The translations under genes were made by a program, and so were the position numbers. DNA of 64,000 nt, taken from assembly GCF_947498005.1 (NCBI RefSeq), contig NZ_CANMIW010000001.1, positions 558,001 to 622,000 on the forward strand, read 5' to 3'. Numbering within the stretch: position 1 is the stretch's first letter; the number at the start of each line of letters is the position of its first letter. The DNA is from an uncultured Winogradskyella sp. (lineage in GTDB: Bacteria; Bacteroidota; Bacteroidia; Flavobacteriales; Flavobacteriaceae). Shown here one piece after another: positions 20,093 to 28,279 of this stretch. The notes beneath the pieces were generated by a model. That model saw only the letters and a program-made list of their open reading frames with translations, made no database searches and was not told the DNA's origin.

Positions 20093-21016
20093 ATGAATTT
20101 CATTAAAATTTCAGTCTTCATTTTTATCGCTTGCTTCTATACTAATGGTATTGATGCTCAGAATATTTCTGAAAATGAAACTGAAATATCTGATAAAAAA
20201 GTTGATAAGAAGAAAAAAAAGAAAAAGAAAAAAAAGAAGAAGGTTAAACTTCCAAAAATTGATTTAAGTCACTGGAAAGTTACATTACCAGTTACTAATG
20301 AAAAAGGAAAACCTTATGAAATAGATCCGCCAGAGATTTTAGATTTTGCAGATAATGAAATAGCAAAACCATATATGTACATAGACTCAACAAAAGGCGC
20401 TATTGTATTTCATGCGATGCCAACGGAATCTAAAACTAGGAATACTAAGTATACGAGATCTGAGCTAAGAGAGCAAATGGTACCTGGTGAAAATAATGTG
20501 AACTGGACATTTGCAGATGGTGCAAATATGAAGGGGAAGATTCAAATGGAGGAAGTGACAAAGGATGATGAAGGTAAATACCATCGTGTTATTATTATGC
20601 AAATCCATGGAAGATTAACTAATGAACAGAGAGATTTAATAGGTGAGGACGATAATAATGCACCACCAATATTAAAAATTTATTGGGATAAGGGTAAAAT
20701 TAGAATTAAATCTAAAGTGTTAAAAAACCTTGCAGCTTCAGATACTGAAATTTTACATGAAGATGCTTGGGATAATGATGAAGGATACAATTTTGAACAA
20801 GAAGTTGGTTTCAGAAAATTTACATTAGAAGTTCAAGTTACTGATGGTAAAATGTTGATAATTTTAAATGATACAGAATATAAAGCTTACGAGGGCATCC
20901 ACATAAAAAAGTGGGGAATATTCGAGAATTACTTTAAAGCAGGAAACTATTTTCAGTCTAGAGATGAAGGCGCTTATGCTAAAGTTAGATTTTACGAATT
21001 AGAAGTAAGTCATTAA
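20093..21016 (+). CDS. Secreted alginate lyase, family PL7, with poly-lysine linker
   Basis: This 307-residue protein is a second PL7 endolyase, unlike the lipoprotein at 884. The signal peptide probably ends at GIDA-Q (residues 1-22). Residues 35-52 are almost all lysine, with 12 in a row at 39-50, before the catalytic domain starts at LSHWKVTLPV. The PL7 signatures RSELREQM, QIHGR and YFKAGNYFQS are all present. There is no lipobox of normal spacing and no T9SS tail, so it is periplasmic or released. It is the last gene of the susC2 operon. The AAA/AAG repeat coding for the linker is a possible slippage site. Confidence 0.93.
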   Translation: MNFIKISVFIFIACFYTNGIDAQNISENETEISDKKVDKKKKKKKKKKKKVKLPKIDLSHWKVTLPVTNEKGKPYEIDPPEILDFADNEIAKPYMYIDSTKGAIVFHAMPTESKTRNTKYTRSELREQMVPGENNVNWTFADGANMKGKIQMEEVTKDDEGKYHRVIIMQIHGRLTNEQRDLIGEDDNNAPPILKIYWDKGKIRIKSKVLKNLAASDTEILHEDAWDNDEGYNFEQEVGFRKFTLEVQVTDGKMLIILNDTEYKAYEGIHIKKWGIFENYFKAGNYFQSRDEGAYAKVRFYELEVSH

Positions 21017-21041
21017 AGTTTATTTGAGTTAGTCGCTTATT

Positions 21042-21077
21042 GAATTCTGCCGTTGATTAGTTGTGCAGGTGGAATTC
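21042..21077 (+). terminator. Stem-loop after the PL7 gene, weak terminator
   Basis: GAATTCTGCC (21042-21051) pairs with GGTGGAATTC (21068-21077) over ten positions including two G-T pairs, with a 16-base loop. Only three T follow, so termination would be weak; it may instead stabilise the upstream mRNA. Confidence 0.4.
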
Positions 21078-21095
21078 TTTAAGCACTATTAAATA

Positions 21096-21113
21096 ATCTT
21101 ATATTTATAAGAT
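21096..21113. promoter_or_regulatory. Inverted repeat in the promoter of the GntR regulator gene
   Basis: ATCTTATA-TT-TATAAGAT is a perfect 18-bp inverted repeat 47 bp before the regulator start codon. No TTGGTAAACCAA copy is present here, so the regulator may not repress its own gene through the same site as its targets. Confidence 0.4.
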
Positions 21114-21159
21114 ATATTGCACAATATTAATCGTGTAATTAAAAATTAAAAATTTAGAT

Positions 21160-21864
21160 ATGAAATTGGAAATGCTGGCAAAAATGGAAAGTTTAGATTC
21201 GCAGAACGCTATTATTTCTAAAATAAGAGATTTAATAAATTTAAAAAATCTTGAACCTGGTGATAAACTGCCTTCAGAGCGAACATTATCAGAGAAGTTT
21301 GGAGTTACTAGAAGTAATGTTAGAGAAGCAATTCAAAAATTAGAATTTTATGGGTTGCTAGATTCTATTCCTCAAAGTGGAACTTTTGTTGCAAACATTG
21401 GTGTCATAGCTATGAATGGAATGATCGACGATATTTTGAGACTAGAAACACCAGATTTTAAATCTTTAGTAGAAACAAGAATTTTATTAGAGCTTAAAAC
21501 TGTTAGATTAGCTGCGCTGAGAAGAACGAATGAAGATTTAAAGGAAATAAAGAATGCATTAGAAGCATATGCTGCAAAAGTTTTGGACGGTAAGGATGCA
21601 GTGCAAGAAGATTTATTGTTTCATTTGGCCATTGCAAAAGCTAGTGGTAATAGCTCAATGAACACATTTATGTTAACTATAACTCCTGAGATAATCACTA
21701 ATTTTGAAAAGTATCACGTATGTGATAAGAATCGAGCTAATGTAGGGATTGATGAACATAAGGCTATTTATAATGCTATTAAGGCTCAAAATCCAAAATT
21801 AGCGAAACAAAAAATGAAAGAGCATTTTAACGAGCTGTATAAATATTGTTATAATATTAAATAA
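21160..21864 (+). CDS. FadR-subfamily GntR regulator of alginate use
   Basis: This 234-residue regulator has a winged helix at about 14-80 (DKLPSERTLSEKFGVTRSNV, REAIQKLEFYGLL, SGTFV) and an all-helical FCD effector domain at about 95-230, the FadR layout. FCD domains often bind acids or keto-acids through a metal, so KDG or a related sugar acid is a plausible effector. A FadR-type repressor of alginate genes, AusR, has been described in Zobellia galactanivorans and this is probably its counterpart. FadR-family operators are palindromes with GT...AC cores, fitting the TGGTAAACCA sites at four promoters of this locus. It is 24 bp before the transporter gene. The first ATG (21160) was used; Met5 and Met9 are alternatives. 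Confidence 0.9.
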   Translation: MKLEMLAKMESLDSQNAIISKIRDLINLKNLEPGDKLPSERTLSEKFGVTRSNVREAIQKLEFYGLLDSIPQSGTFVANIGVIAMNGMIDDILRLETPDFKSLVETRILLELKTVRLAALRRTNEDLKEIKNALEAYAAKVLDGKDAVQEDLLFHLAIAKASGNSSMNTFMLTITPEIITNFEKYHVCDKNRANVGIDEHKAIYNAIKAQNPKLAKQKMKEHFNELYKYCYNIK

Positions 21865-21888
21865 TCATCTTAAATTAAAAAAGGGAGT

Positions 21889-23190
21889 ATGAAATTAAAA
21901 GGCTTACGTTGGTGGGTAGTTGGGCTTGTTGCATTAGCTGCTGTTATAAATTATATTGATAGACAAGCGTTTGGTGCTTTATGGCCAGACATTGCTAATG
22001 ATTTATTTCCAGAAATGGATAAGGATGGACATAAAGCTATTTATGGTACTATTTCTACCGTATTTATTTTGTCTTACGCTGGAGGTCAAGCATTATTTGG
22101 AAAAATATTCGATTGGATAGGTACTAGAATAGGATTTGCACTTTCAATAGGTGTGTGGTCTATTGCAACTATGTTACATGCATTCGCTCAGGGTTTATTA
22201 ACGTTTTCAATTTTTAGATCAATTTTAGGTATTGCAGAAGCTGGTAATTGGCCAGGTGCGGCAAAGGCCAATGCAGAATGGTTTCCTACTAAAGAAAGAG
22301 CACTTGCTCAAGGAATATTTAATTCAGGTGCAGCTATTGGAGGTATTGTAGCATATCCTGTAATAGGATTATTATCAGTATATTTTGATTGGAAAGCAAT
22401 TTTTATCGTTGTAGCCGTATTAGGGTTTTTATGGTTATTACCTTGGTTATATGTAGTTAAAGGTGATCCAAAAACGCATCCTTGGTTAACAGCTGATGAA
22501 AAAGATTATATTCTTTCAGGACAAAAAAATCAAGATCTTGATAAAGATGGTAACTACGATGAAGGATATACACCAAATACAGGCGAGTTACTTAAGCATA
22601 AAGAAAGTTGGGGCGTTATTATAGCTTCGGCAGCAATTGATCCTATATGGTGGCTGTTTATAGTTTGGATTCCAATTTACCTATCTGAAGTTTTTGGAAT
22701 GGATGTTAAGGAAATAGCATTCTCTGCTTGGGTTCCTTACGTGGGTGCAATGATAGGCGCAATTTTCGGAGGCTTATTAGCAAAAAATAGAATATCAGCG
22801 GGATGGTCAATCGATAAAACTCGAAAGATGACAATTACCTTAGGTTGTGCAATAATGATCCCTTGCTTTTTTCTATTGAAAGCACCAGGAAGTGCTATTA
22901 ATGCAGTAATAATTATGGCTGTATTACTTTTTGGATTTCAAATTGCTATTGGTAATATTCAAACTCTACCTAGTGATCTTTTTAGTGGTAAAATAGTAGG
23001 TACATTATCTGGATTTGCAGGTATGGCTGCTAAGCTTGGTGCCGCAGGATTAACTATCTTGGTAACATTCATAACTACAGGTGGTAACTATACGCCTGCA
23101 TTTTTAATTGGTGGAGCATTAGCTATTATAGCATTAGTAGCCGTTTGGTTTTTATGCCCTAAAATAGAACCATTAAAACCAAAAGCATAA
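21889..23190 (+). CDS. MFS hexuronate transporter (ExuT-like)
   Basis: This 433-residue inner-membrane protein has 12 predicted helices and belongs to the anion:cation symporter branch of the major facilitator superfamily. The N-terminal NYIDRQAFG and the block GIAEAGNWPGAAKANAEWFP, followed by ERALAQGIFNSGAAIG, are typical of hexuronate and DEH transporters. It should move unsaturated monouronate or DEH from periplasm to cytoplasm. It lies between the GntR regulator and the DEH reductase, 24 and 50 bp away, so regulator, transporter and first cytoplasmic enzyme share an operon. Confidence 0.92.
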   Translation: MKLKGLRWWVVGLVALAAVINYIDRQAFGALWPDIANDLFPEMDKDGHKAIYGTISTVFILSYAGGQALFGKIFDWIGTRIGFALSIGVWSIATMLHAFAQGLLTFSIFRSILGIAEAGNWPGAAKANAEWFPTKERALAQGIFNSGAAIGGIVAYPVIGLLSVYFDWKAIFIVVAVLGFLWLLPWLYVVKGDPKTHPWLTADEKDYILSGQKNQDLDKDGNYDEGYTPNTGELLKHKESWGVIIASAAIDPIWWLFIVWIPIYLSEVFGMDVKEIAFSAWVPYVGAMIGAIFGGLLAKNRISAGWSIDKTRKMTITLGCAIMIPCFFLLKAPGSAINAVIIMAVLLFGFQIAIGNIQTLPSDLFSGKIVGTLSGFAGMAAKLGAAGLTILVTFITTGGNYTPAFLIGGALAIIALVAVWFLCPKIEPLKPKA

Positions 23191-23240
23191 TTACAATTAG
23201 AACATAAAATTAAACAAGAATAATTTAAGATTTATTAAAC

Positions 23241-24002
23241 ATGAGCAATAAAGGAAAAGTAGCTGTTGTGACAGGAGCAACAGGAGGAATAGGATTTGAA
23301 GTGGCAAAAAGATTAGGTCAAGATGGATATACTGTTGTATTAAATGGTATCGAAGATGAAGCAGGTGCAGATAGAGTAAAGCAACTTACTGATGAGGGTA
23401 TTACTGCAGAGTACTATGGTTTTGACGTAACTAGTGATGAAGCTGTAACTTCTAACATTAAGGCGATTGGTGATAAATATGGTAGAATCGATGTACTAGT
23501 AAACAATGCTGGTGGATTAGGTGGAAGATCTCGTTTTGAGGAAATGACAACTGATTTTTACAGATTTGTTATGGCTCTTAATCTTGATTCTGTATTTTTT
23601 GCTTCAAGAGCAGCTATCCCATATTTAAAAAATGGAGAGCACCCATCAATAATTAACTATACATCAAATGCTGGATGGACAGCAGGTGGACCAGGTGCAG
23701 GTATCTATGGTACTTCTAAAGCTGGTGTTCATGCGATAACGAGAGCATTAGCAAAAGATTTAGCCGAATACGGAATTAGAGTAAACGCGGTATCTCCAGG
23801 TACTATTGATACACCATTCCATGCTCAAATTAAAGCAACAAAGCCAGAAGTTTTTGCTTCATGGGCAAATAACATTATGTTAGGTAGACTTGGTCAACCT
23901 GAAGATGTTGCTGGTGTAATTTCATTCTTAGCTAGTAAGGATGCAGCATTTATAACTGCTGAAACTATCCAAATTGGTGGAGGACAAGCATTAGGAATCT
24001 AA
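23241..24002 (+). CDS. SDR-type DEH reductase forming KDG
   Basis: This 253-residue short-chain dehydrogenase should reduce 4-deoxy-L-erythro-5-hexoseulose uronate (DEH) to 2-keto-3-deoxygluconate with NAD(P)H. The cofactor motif TGATGGIG begins near residue 12, NNAGG follows, and the catalytic Tyr156/Lys160 lie in YGTSK. Marine alginate loci regularly pair this SDR type with the hexuronate MFS gene, as here. It is distinct from the fructuronate reductase at 4376: the C-termini and substrate loops do not match. A strong terminator follows. Confidence 0.9.
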   Translation: MSNKGKVAVVTGATGGIGFEVAKRLGQDGYTVVLNGIEDEAGADRVKQLTDEGITAEYYGFDVTSDEAVTSNIKAIGDKYGRIDVLVNNAGGLGGRSRFEEMTTDFYRFVMALNLDSVFFASRAAIPYLKNGEHPSIINYTSNAGWTAGGPGAGIYGTSKAGVHAITRALAKDLAEYGIRVNAVSPGTIDTPFHAQIKATKPEVFASWANNIMLGRLGQPEDVAGVISFLASKDAAFITAETIQIGGGQALGI

Positions 24003-24023
24003 TAAAATAGATTTTAAAATATT

Positions 24024-24057
24024 AAGCGCTATTATAGAAATATAATAGCGCTTTTTT
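24024..24057 (+). terminator. Rho-independent terminator after the DEH reductase gene
   Basis: A 13-bp perfect stem, AAGCGCTATTATA with TATAATAGCGCTT, closes on a GAAA tetraloop and runs into six T. It ends the regulator-MFS-SDR operon and may also act on the converging lacI transcript. Confidence 0.93.
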
Positions 24058-24130
24058 CATGATTAAAAATTGATGTAAATTCTAGGATTTGATAATATTC
24101 AACAATACGAATATGGGTAAATTCAAAAAT

Positions 24131-25150
24131 TTAATTTGAAGAATCCCTAACAATGAGTTCTGCATCAAGAATAATTTTATTTAGACTCTGTTTAAGCACA
24201 TCATTGGATACATGTTTCAAAAAAGTTTCAGCTGCAATTCTCCCAATTTCGGTACTATGTTGTGCAACACTTGTAATTGAAGGACTAACTAATGAGGTAA
24301 ACGGTTCGTTTCCAAAACCAATTAACCTTACAGAGTCAGGTACATTTATATTATTTTCGTTTAATACTTGTAATGCGCCAAGAGCAGCATAATCACTAGC
24401 TACATATACGGCATCAGGTCTATTTTCTAATTTAAGAAGATGTTCCATTTCGCGTCGTCCATCTTCAAGGGTCAGAGAGCTTTCAATGATAAGGCTATCA
24501 TCAATGGGAAGGTTGTGCTTTATAAGTGCATCAACATATCCTTTAATTCTGTTATTAAATATTCGTGTTCTTCTAAATCCTCCAATATGTGCAATTCGTT
24601 TACATCCTTTTTCAACGAGATGTTTTACTATAATTTGACTACTATCGTAATCATTAATTCCTACATAGTCTACATTGAGATCATTCTCTCCTCTATCGAA
24701 AAGGACTAAAGGGATTCCTTTCGATTTTATTTTTTCGTAATGAGATAGATCAACAGTTTCATTAGCCATGGAAGCAATTATGCCATCTACTTGTGTGAAT
24801 AAAAGGGTATCTATACTCTTACATTCCTTTTCAAAAGATTCATTAGATTGTGTAATTATAATACTGTAACCCGCTTTATTGAGAACGGTTTCCATACTTT
24901 CAATGACCGAAGAAAAAAAGTTACTATTTGTTTTGGGTACAATAACTCCAACTAAATTACTCTTTCCTTTTCTTAGTGCACTTGCTAAATGATTAGGCTG
25001 ATAATCCAATTCTTTAGCAACGCGTTTTACAGCTTGCTTCGTTTTTTCGCTTATTCGGGAATCATTGTGCATAGCTTTAGATACCGCAGCTGGTGAGATA
25101 TTTAATTCGTTTGCAATGTCTTTTATTGTTATTCTTTTTTTATTCCCCAA
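24131..25150 (-). CDS. LacI-family transcriptional regulator of the KDG operon
   Basis: This 339-residue protein is a full-length LacI repressor: helix-turn-helix at about 5-50 (TIKDIANELNISPAAVSKAM), hinge helix (NHLASALRKGKS) and a periplasmic-binding-type effector domain (VGVIVPKTNSNFFSSVIESM to ITSVAQHSTEIGRIAAETFL). It is divergent from kdgK with 148 bp between start codons, and the gap holds two LacI-type operators. One overlaps its own promoter, so self-repression and control of kdgK-pfp-eda are likely. The inducer is probably KDG, KDPG or a related sugar acid; the sequence does not say which. Confidence 0.93.
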   Translation of the reverse strand: MGNKKRITIKDIANELNISPAAVSKAMHNDSRISEKTKQAVKRVAKELDYQPNHLASALRKGKSNLVGVIVPKTNSNFFSSVIESMETVLNKAGYSIIITQSNESFEKECKSIDTLLFTQVDGIIASMANETVDLSHYEKIKSKGIPLVLFDRGENDLNVDYVGINDYDSSQIIVKHLVEKGCKRIAHIGGFRRTRIFNNRIKGYVDALIKHNLPIDDSLIIESSLTLEDGRREMEHLLKLENRPDAVYVASDYAALGALQVLNENNINVPDSVRLIGFGNEPFTSLVSPSITSVAQHSTEIGRIAAETFLKHVSNDVLKQSLNKIILDAELIVRDSSN

Positions 25151-25157
25151 GTTTTTA

Positions 25158-25210
25158 TATATTTGCTTAATCGATTAAGCAAATATACTGTTTTAACCAA
25201 AAAAATCAAA
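25158..25210 (-). promoter_or_regulatory. lacI promoter with a perfect 30-bp palindromic operator
   Basis: Bases 25158-25187 form a perfect 30-bp palindrome with core TTGCTTAATCGATTAAGCAA and the central CG typical of LacI operators. Its right end doubles as the minus-strand -7 box TATATTTG (25187-25180), with TTTG at 25210-25207 exactly 19 bp upstream. The repressor would therefore cover its own promoter. The palindrome also shows TATATTTG on the plus strand at 25158-25165. Confidence 0.85.
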
Positions 25211-25243
25211 ATTAGAACGTTTTGATTTTATTTTTTAAATCAA

Positions 25244-25263
25244 TTGCTTAAACGATTAACCAA
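25244..25263 (+). promoter_or_regulatory. Second LacI operator before kdgK
   Basis: TTGCTTAAACGATTAACCAA is an imperfect copy of the palindrome at 25158, with two mismatched pairs and the same central CG. It lies 35 bp before the kdgK start codon. TTTG at 25221-25224 is a possible -33 element 19 bp before it, though the -7 box is poor. The two operator centres are about 81 bp apart, allowing looping. Confidence 0.7.
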
Positions 25264-25298
25264 ACATAAATTTATAACTAAATAAACAAATATTCAGA

Positions 25299-26345
25299 AT
25301 GAAAAAAGTAGTCACTTTTGGAGAAATTATGCTAAGATTAGCACCTCAACAATTTTTAAGATTTTCACAAGCAAATAGTTTTGATGCTATTTACGGTGGA
25401 GGAGAATCTAACGTAGCAGTATCATTAGCAAACTATGGTGTACCAGTCGATTTTGTAACACGTTTACCAAAAAATGATATTGGAGCATGTGCTATGATGG
25501 AAATGCGTAAAAGAGGAGTTGGAGTAGATAAAATTATTTATGGTGGTGACCGTTTAGGAATTTATTTCTTAGAAACTGGTGCTGTAAGTAGAGGTTCTAA
25601 AGTCGTTTATGATAGAGCACATTCTGCCATTTCAGAAATCACACCAGGAATGGTAGATTGGAAAGCAGTATTTAAAGATGTAGCTTGGTTTCATTGGACA
25701 GGTATAACACCTGCAATTTCTCAAGGTGCAGCAGATGCATGTTTAGAAGCTGTAAAAATCGCTAGTGAAATGGGAGTAACTATTTCTACCGATTTAAATT
25801 ATAGAGCTAAACTTTGGACGTTCTGTGATGATGCACATAGAGAAAAAATAATGACTGAATTAACATCTTATTGTGATGTTGTTTTAGGGAATGAAGAAGA
25901 TGCCGAAAAGCATTTTAATATTCATCCAGAAGGTTTAGATGTTCATAAGCATGGTCACGATGTAAAAGCAGAAGCATTTTTATCAGTTTGTAAGCAAATG
26001 ATGGAGAAATTTCCAAGAGCTAAAAAGGTTATTACCACATTAAGAGGTTCTATTTCTGCATCTCATAATACTTGGGCTGGTGTTTTATATGATGGAAAAA
26101 CTATGTTTGAAACACGTCAGTACCAAATTACAGATATTGTTGATCGTGTAGGTGGTGGAGATTCATTTATGGGTGGATTAATTTACGGATTATTGAAATA
26201 TCCTGAAAACGATCAAAATGCATTAGATTTTGCAGTGGCAGCGTCTTGTTTAAAGCACACAATTAAGGGTGATGCTAACTTAGTAACTGTTGAAGAAGTA
26301 GAAAAATTAATGGGTGGCGATGCGTCAGGACGTGTAGCTCGATAA
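25299..26345 (+). CDS. kdgK: 2-keto-3-deoxygluconate kinase (PfkB family)
   Basis: This 348-residue cytoplasmic kinase phosphorylates KDG to KDPG with ATP. The N-terminal TFGEIMLRLAP and GGGESNVAVSLANYG are typical of KDG kinases, and the PfkB signature DRVGGGDSFMGGLIYG near residue 285 supplies the anion hole and catalytic Asp. It receives KDG both from DEH reductase and from UxuA. It heads a four-gene operon controlled by the adjacent LacI site. Confidence 0.96.
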   Translation: MKKVVTFGEIMLRLAPQQFLRFSQANSFDAIYGGGESNVAVSLANYGVPVDFVTRLPKNDIGACAMMEMRKRGVGVDKIIYGGDRLGIYFLETGAVSRGSKVVYDRAHSAISEITPGMVDWKAVFKDVAWFHWTGITPAISQGAADACLEAVKIASEMGVTISTDLNYRAKLWTFCDDAHREKIMTELTSYCDVVLGNEEDAEKHFNIHPEGLDVHKHGHDVKAEAFLSVCKQMMEKFPRAKKVITTLRGSISASHNTWAGVLYDGKTMFETRQYQITDIVDRVGGGDSFMGGLIYGLLKYPENDQNALDFAVAASCLKHTIKGDANLVTVEEVEKLMGGDASGRVAR

Positions 26346-26370
26346 TTTTCAATTTCGTTCTTTTAAAATT

Positions 26371-27588
26371 ATGAAAAAATCAATAGCAATAATTTGTGGT
26401 GGAGGTCCTGCTCCTGGAATAAATACAGTAATAAGTACTTTAGCCAAAACCTTTTTAAAAGATGGTTATGAGGTTATAGGTGTTCATCATGGATATCAAG
26501 GCTTATTGTCAGAGGAGCCAGAAGTGAAAATTTTCGATTTTCATCATGCAGATCGTATTTTTAGTCGTGGAGGATCTACTTTGATTATGAGTAGATTTAA
26601 GCCTAAGGATAGTGATTTTAGAGCTGATTTTTTTAAGAAAAATAACGTAAAACTATTGGTAACTATTGGTGGTGATGATACAGCATCTACTGCCAATAGG
26701 TTAACCAAATTTCTTGGCACACAAAGTTTAGATGTGGCCCACATTCATGTTCCTAAAACCATTGATAACGATTTACCTTTGCCAGACAGAAATCCTACAT
26801 TCGGATTTCATACGGCAAAAGATGAAGGTGTTAGAATTGGTAATACGGTTTACGAAGATGCAAGAACGAGTGAAAACTGGTTTGTTGTTTCGGCAATGGG
26901 TCGTTCAGCGGGTCATTTAGCCTTTGGTATTGCTTCGGCATGTCATTTCCAGATGATGATAATTCCTGAAATGTTCAATAATACCAACATTACTTTTGAT
27001 AAGCTGATCAATATGATTATTTCTTCAATTGTAAAATGTAAAATAATGGGTGTTGAATATGGCGTTGCATTGATAAGTGAAGGTGTTTTTCATTTTATGG
27101 ATGAGGAGGAAATTATTAATTCGGGTATTAATTTTACGTATGATGATCATGGACATCCCGAATTAGGAAACGTGAGTAAATCTCATATTTTTAATTATTT
27201 ACTTCAAATTAAATTGAAAGAAATTGGTTTAGAAATAAAATCGAGACCAGTTGAGCTTGGTTATGAATTAAGATGTTGTAATCCTATAGCATTTGATCTC
27301 ACTTTATGTACGTTATTAGGTATTGGTGTTAAAAAACTATTTGACCAAGGAGTTACAGGTTGTATCGTTAGTGCCAACTCTAGTGGAGATATAAAACCAT
27401 TATTTTTAAAGGATTTTGAAGATGAAAATGGTAAGATTCCACCTAGATTAGTAGATATAGATTCTGATATGGCACAACTATTCATAGATAATTTATTCTT
27501 TTTAAAAGGAAAAGATTATGAAAAAGCGAAAGCATATATAGCTAATCCAGAGGCATATGATTTCAAAAAAATATTAAACTGGAACTAA
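26371..27588 (+). CDS. Phosphofructokinase, PPi-dependent type
   Basis: This 405-residue PfkA-superfamily protein has GGGPAPGINTVI near the N-terminus, GGDD at 100-103 and PKTIDND at 128-134. ATP enzymes usually carry GGDG and PGTIDND; the second Asp and the Lys are the marks of PPi-linked enzymes, which act reversibly between fructose-6-P and fructose-1,6-bisphosphate. It is set between kdgK and eda with gaps of 25 and 19 bp. Growth on alginate yields only triose and pyruvate, so a reversible enzyme could supply hexose phosphate. Donor preference is inferred from motifs only. Confidence 0.85.
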   Translation: MKKSIAIICGGGPAPGINTVISTLAKTFLKDGYEVIGVHHGYQGLLSEEPEVKIFDFHHADRIFSRGGSTLIMSRFKPKDSDFRADFFKKNNVKLLVTIGGDDTASTANRLTKFLGTQSLDVAHIHVPKTIDNDLPLPDRNPTFGFHTAKDEGVRIGNTVYEDARTSENWFVVSAMGRSAGHLAFGIASACHFQMMIIPEMFNNTNITFDKLINMIISSIVKCKIMGVEYGVALISEGVFHFMDEEEIINSGINFTYDDHGHPELGNVSKSHIFNYLLQIKLKEIGLEIKSRPVELGYELRCCNPIAFDLTLCTLLGIGVKKLFDQGVTGCIVSANSSGDIKPLFLKDFEDENGKIPPRLVDIDSDMAQLFIDNLFFLKGKDYEKAKAYIANPEAYDFKKILNWN

Positions 27589-27607
27589 AAAAAATAAACA
27601 TAAAATT

Positions 27608-28276
27608 ATGGCAAATTATACAAGAATAGAAGTTGCGAATGTTATGAAACAGACAGGTATGGTGCCTTTGTTTTATAATGCAGATTTAGAAATAGGTAAA
27701 AAAGTAATAAAGGCAACTTACGATGGTGGTGCGCGTTTATTAGAGTTTACAGCAAGAGGAGATTTCGCTCATGAAGTTTTTGGAGAACTAAACAAGTGGG
27801 TTCTTAAAGAATTACCAGGTATGATAATGGGTGTCGGTTCAGTTACAGATGCAGCTTCAGCGTCACGCTTTATGGCTTTAGGTGCGAATTTTATTGTAAC
27901 ACCTGTATTAAGAGAAGATATTGCAATAGTTTGTAATAGAAGAAAAGTAGCATGGTCTCCAGGCTGTGGTTCTTTAACTGAGATCTGTAGAGCGGAGGAA
28001 TTAGGCTGTGAAGTTGTTAAATTGTTTCCAGGTGGAATATACGGAGCAGATTTCGTAAAAGCTATAAAAGGCCCTCAACCATGGACAAGCATAATGCCTA
28101 CAGGAGGTGTTTCTCCAACAAGAGAAAATTTAGAAGGTTGGTTTAAAGCTGGAGTAACTTGTGTAGGTATGGGTTCAAAATTAATAGCGAAAGGTGCAGA
28201 TGGTAATTATGATTTAGCAAAGATTGAATCTGATACAAGAAATGCATTAAGTATTATTAAAGATTTAAGATCATAA
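27608..28276 (+). CDS. eda: KDPG aldolase
   Basis: This 222-residue class I aldolase splits 2-keto-3-deoxy-6-phosphogluconate into pyruvate and glyceraldehyde-3-phosphate. The catalytic base Glu46 lies in LLEFTARGD and the Schiff-base lysine is Lys138 in EVVKLFPGG. The phosphate-binding loop PTGGVSPTRENLEGWF and the end CVGMGSKL also fit. It completes the alginate route to central metabolism. Only 3 bp separate its stop codon from the TTG start of the short LacI gene. Confidence 0.96.
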   Translation: MANYTRIEVANVMKQTGMVPLFYNADLEIGKKVIKATYDGGARLLEFTARGDFAHEVFGELNKWVLKELPGMIMGVGSVTDAASASRFMALGANFIVTPVLREDIAIVCNRRKVAWSPGCGSLTEICRAEELGCEVVKLFPGGIYGADFVKAIKGPQPWTSIMPTGGVSPTRENLEGWFKAGVTCVGMGSKLIAKGADGNYDLAKIESDTRNALSIIKDLRS

Positions 28277-28279
28277 CAA

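Noticed and set aside
24153-24709. Two plus-strand open frames of 79 and 89 codons inside lacI
   Set aside because: They lie antisense to a full-length, well-conserved LacI gene and have no recognisable sequence features.
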